From positions 1 through 34,787 of the IMG/VR virus record IMGVR_UViG_3300010885_063252: a stretch of DNA of 34,787 bases. One strand, given 5' to 3'. Numbering within the stretch: the stretch's first letter is position 1; each line of letters opens with the position of its first letter. The stretch is from a virus. The notes under the pieces are model-generated. The model worked only from the letters and a program-made list of their open reading frames with translations. It was not told where the DNA came from and did not search any database. Position numbers and translations under genes: made by a program. This document shows positions 34,661-34,787 of this stretch, piece after piece.

Positions 34661-34787
34661 CAGTAAGAATATCTTTGACAATCTTTTTCATCTTAGATTT
34701 ATCATAATTGATAAACTCACTATATTTTAGACACCTATCTCTAGTTTTTGGCCATAGAATGGTATCTGTTATCTTCTTGTCCCAATA
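34656..34787 (-). CDS. 59: Helicase loader gp59, C-terminal fragment (starts beyond the right edge)
   Basis: 43 codons plus TAA enter from the right edge in frame. The end reads 'DTILWPKTRDRCLKYSEFIN' then 'YDKSKMKKIVKDILTV'. It aligns by eye with the T4 gp59 C-terminus around 'NLVWNNYSIKLKAYRKILN' and 'IDSQKAKNVFIETVK', with matching spacing of the Leu-Trp, Tyr and Lys residues. In T4, gene 59 lies directly upstream of gene 32 in the same direction, as here. gp59 loads the gp41 helicase onto gp32-coated forks. Only the tail of the protein is seen. Confidence 0.7.
   Translation of the reverse strand, partial: YWDKKITDTILWPKTRDRCLKYSEFINYDKSKMKKIVKDILTV

Noticed and set aside
1-34787. tRNA genes, CRISPR arrays, insertion sequences or integrase/attachment sites
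   Set aside because: None seen: gaps are too short for RNA genes, the only repeats are coding ones inside fibre and linker genes, and no transposase or integrase motif is present.

Overview
This window is the baseplate and tail-tip region of a T4-superfamily myovirus. The sequence is AT-rich and almost fully coding, with genes touching or overlapping (TAATG, ATGA). Homologues of T4 gp48, gp53, gp27, gp5, gp25, gp6, gp8, gp4, gp26, gp32 and the C-terminus of gp59 can be recognised by eye; gp7, gp2 and gp54 are assigned less firmly. Several features (a 1467-aa DUF4815-type protein, a beta-helix tail protein, gp5 without lysozyme, unusually long gp7 and gp8) resemble marine or freshwater 'far-T4' phages such as cyanophages and pelagiphages more than coliphage T4. 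The host cannot be read from the sequence.

Layout. Minus strand, 26903 down to 1: a small unknown protein, gp48 (tube cap), gp53 (wedge), gp27 (hub), gp5 (central spike, no lysozyme domain), an unknown protein with two Ig-like domains, gp25, gp6, a gp7-like wedge protein, gp8, a DUF4815-type structural protein, a second large structural protein, a small coiled-coil protein, then the host-recognition genes: a fibre with a gp53-like C-terminal domain, its probable assembly chaperone, a beta-helix tail protein, a 146-aa unknown, and a repeat-rich fibre that runs off the left edge and starts at GTG 1681. Plus strand, 26991 to 33635: gp4 (head completion nuclease), a gp2-like DNA-end protector, a gp54-like tube initiator, gp26 with an apparent -1 frameshift extension, a membrane-active or tape-measure-like protein, and a second such protein carrying glucosaminidase and M23 peptidase domains. 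Minus strand, 34787 to 33667: the end of gp59, then gp32 (ssDNA-binding protein) with a strong terminator shared with the convergent plus-strand operon.

Regulation. Octamers matching the T4 late promoter (TATAAATA, first base variable) lie 25-140 nt upstream of many starts on the correct strand, pointing to gp55-type late transcription. The two main operons start from facing late promoters whose predicted start sites coincide near 26939.

Functionally, the minus block builds the baseplate wedges, hub and adhesins; the plus block finishes heads, starts the tail tube and supplies the hub or tape-measure proteins and the wall-cutting enzymes that the T4 gp5 lysozyme would otherwise provide. The strongest candidates for something new are the gp26 frameshift (T TTT TTT followed by a 59-codon open extension), the moved lytic activity, the facing late promoters, a gp32 zinc site lacking one ligand, and fibre repeats that are identical in protein but differ only at synonymous positions.
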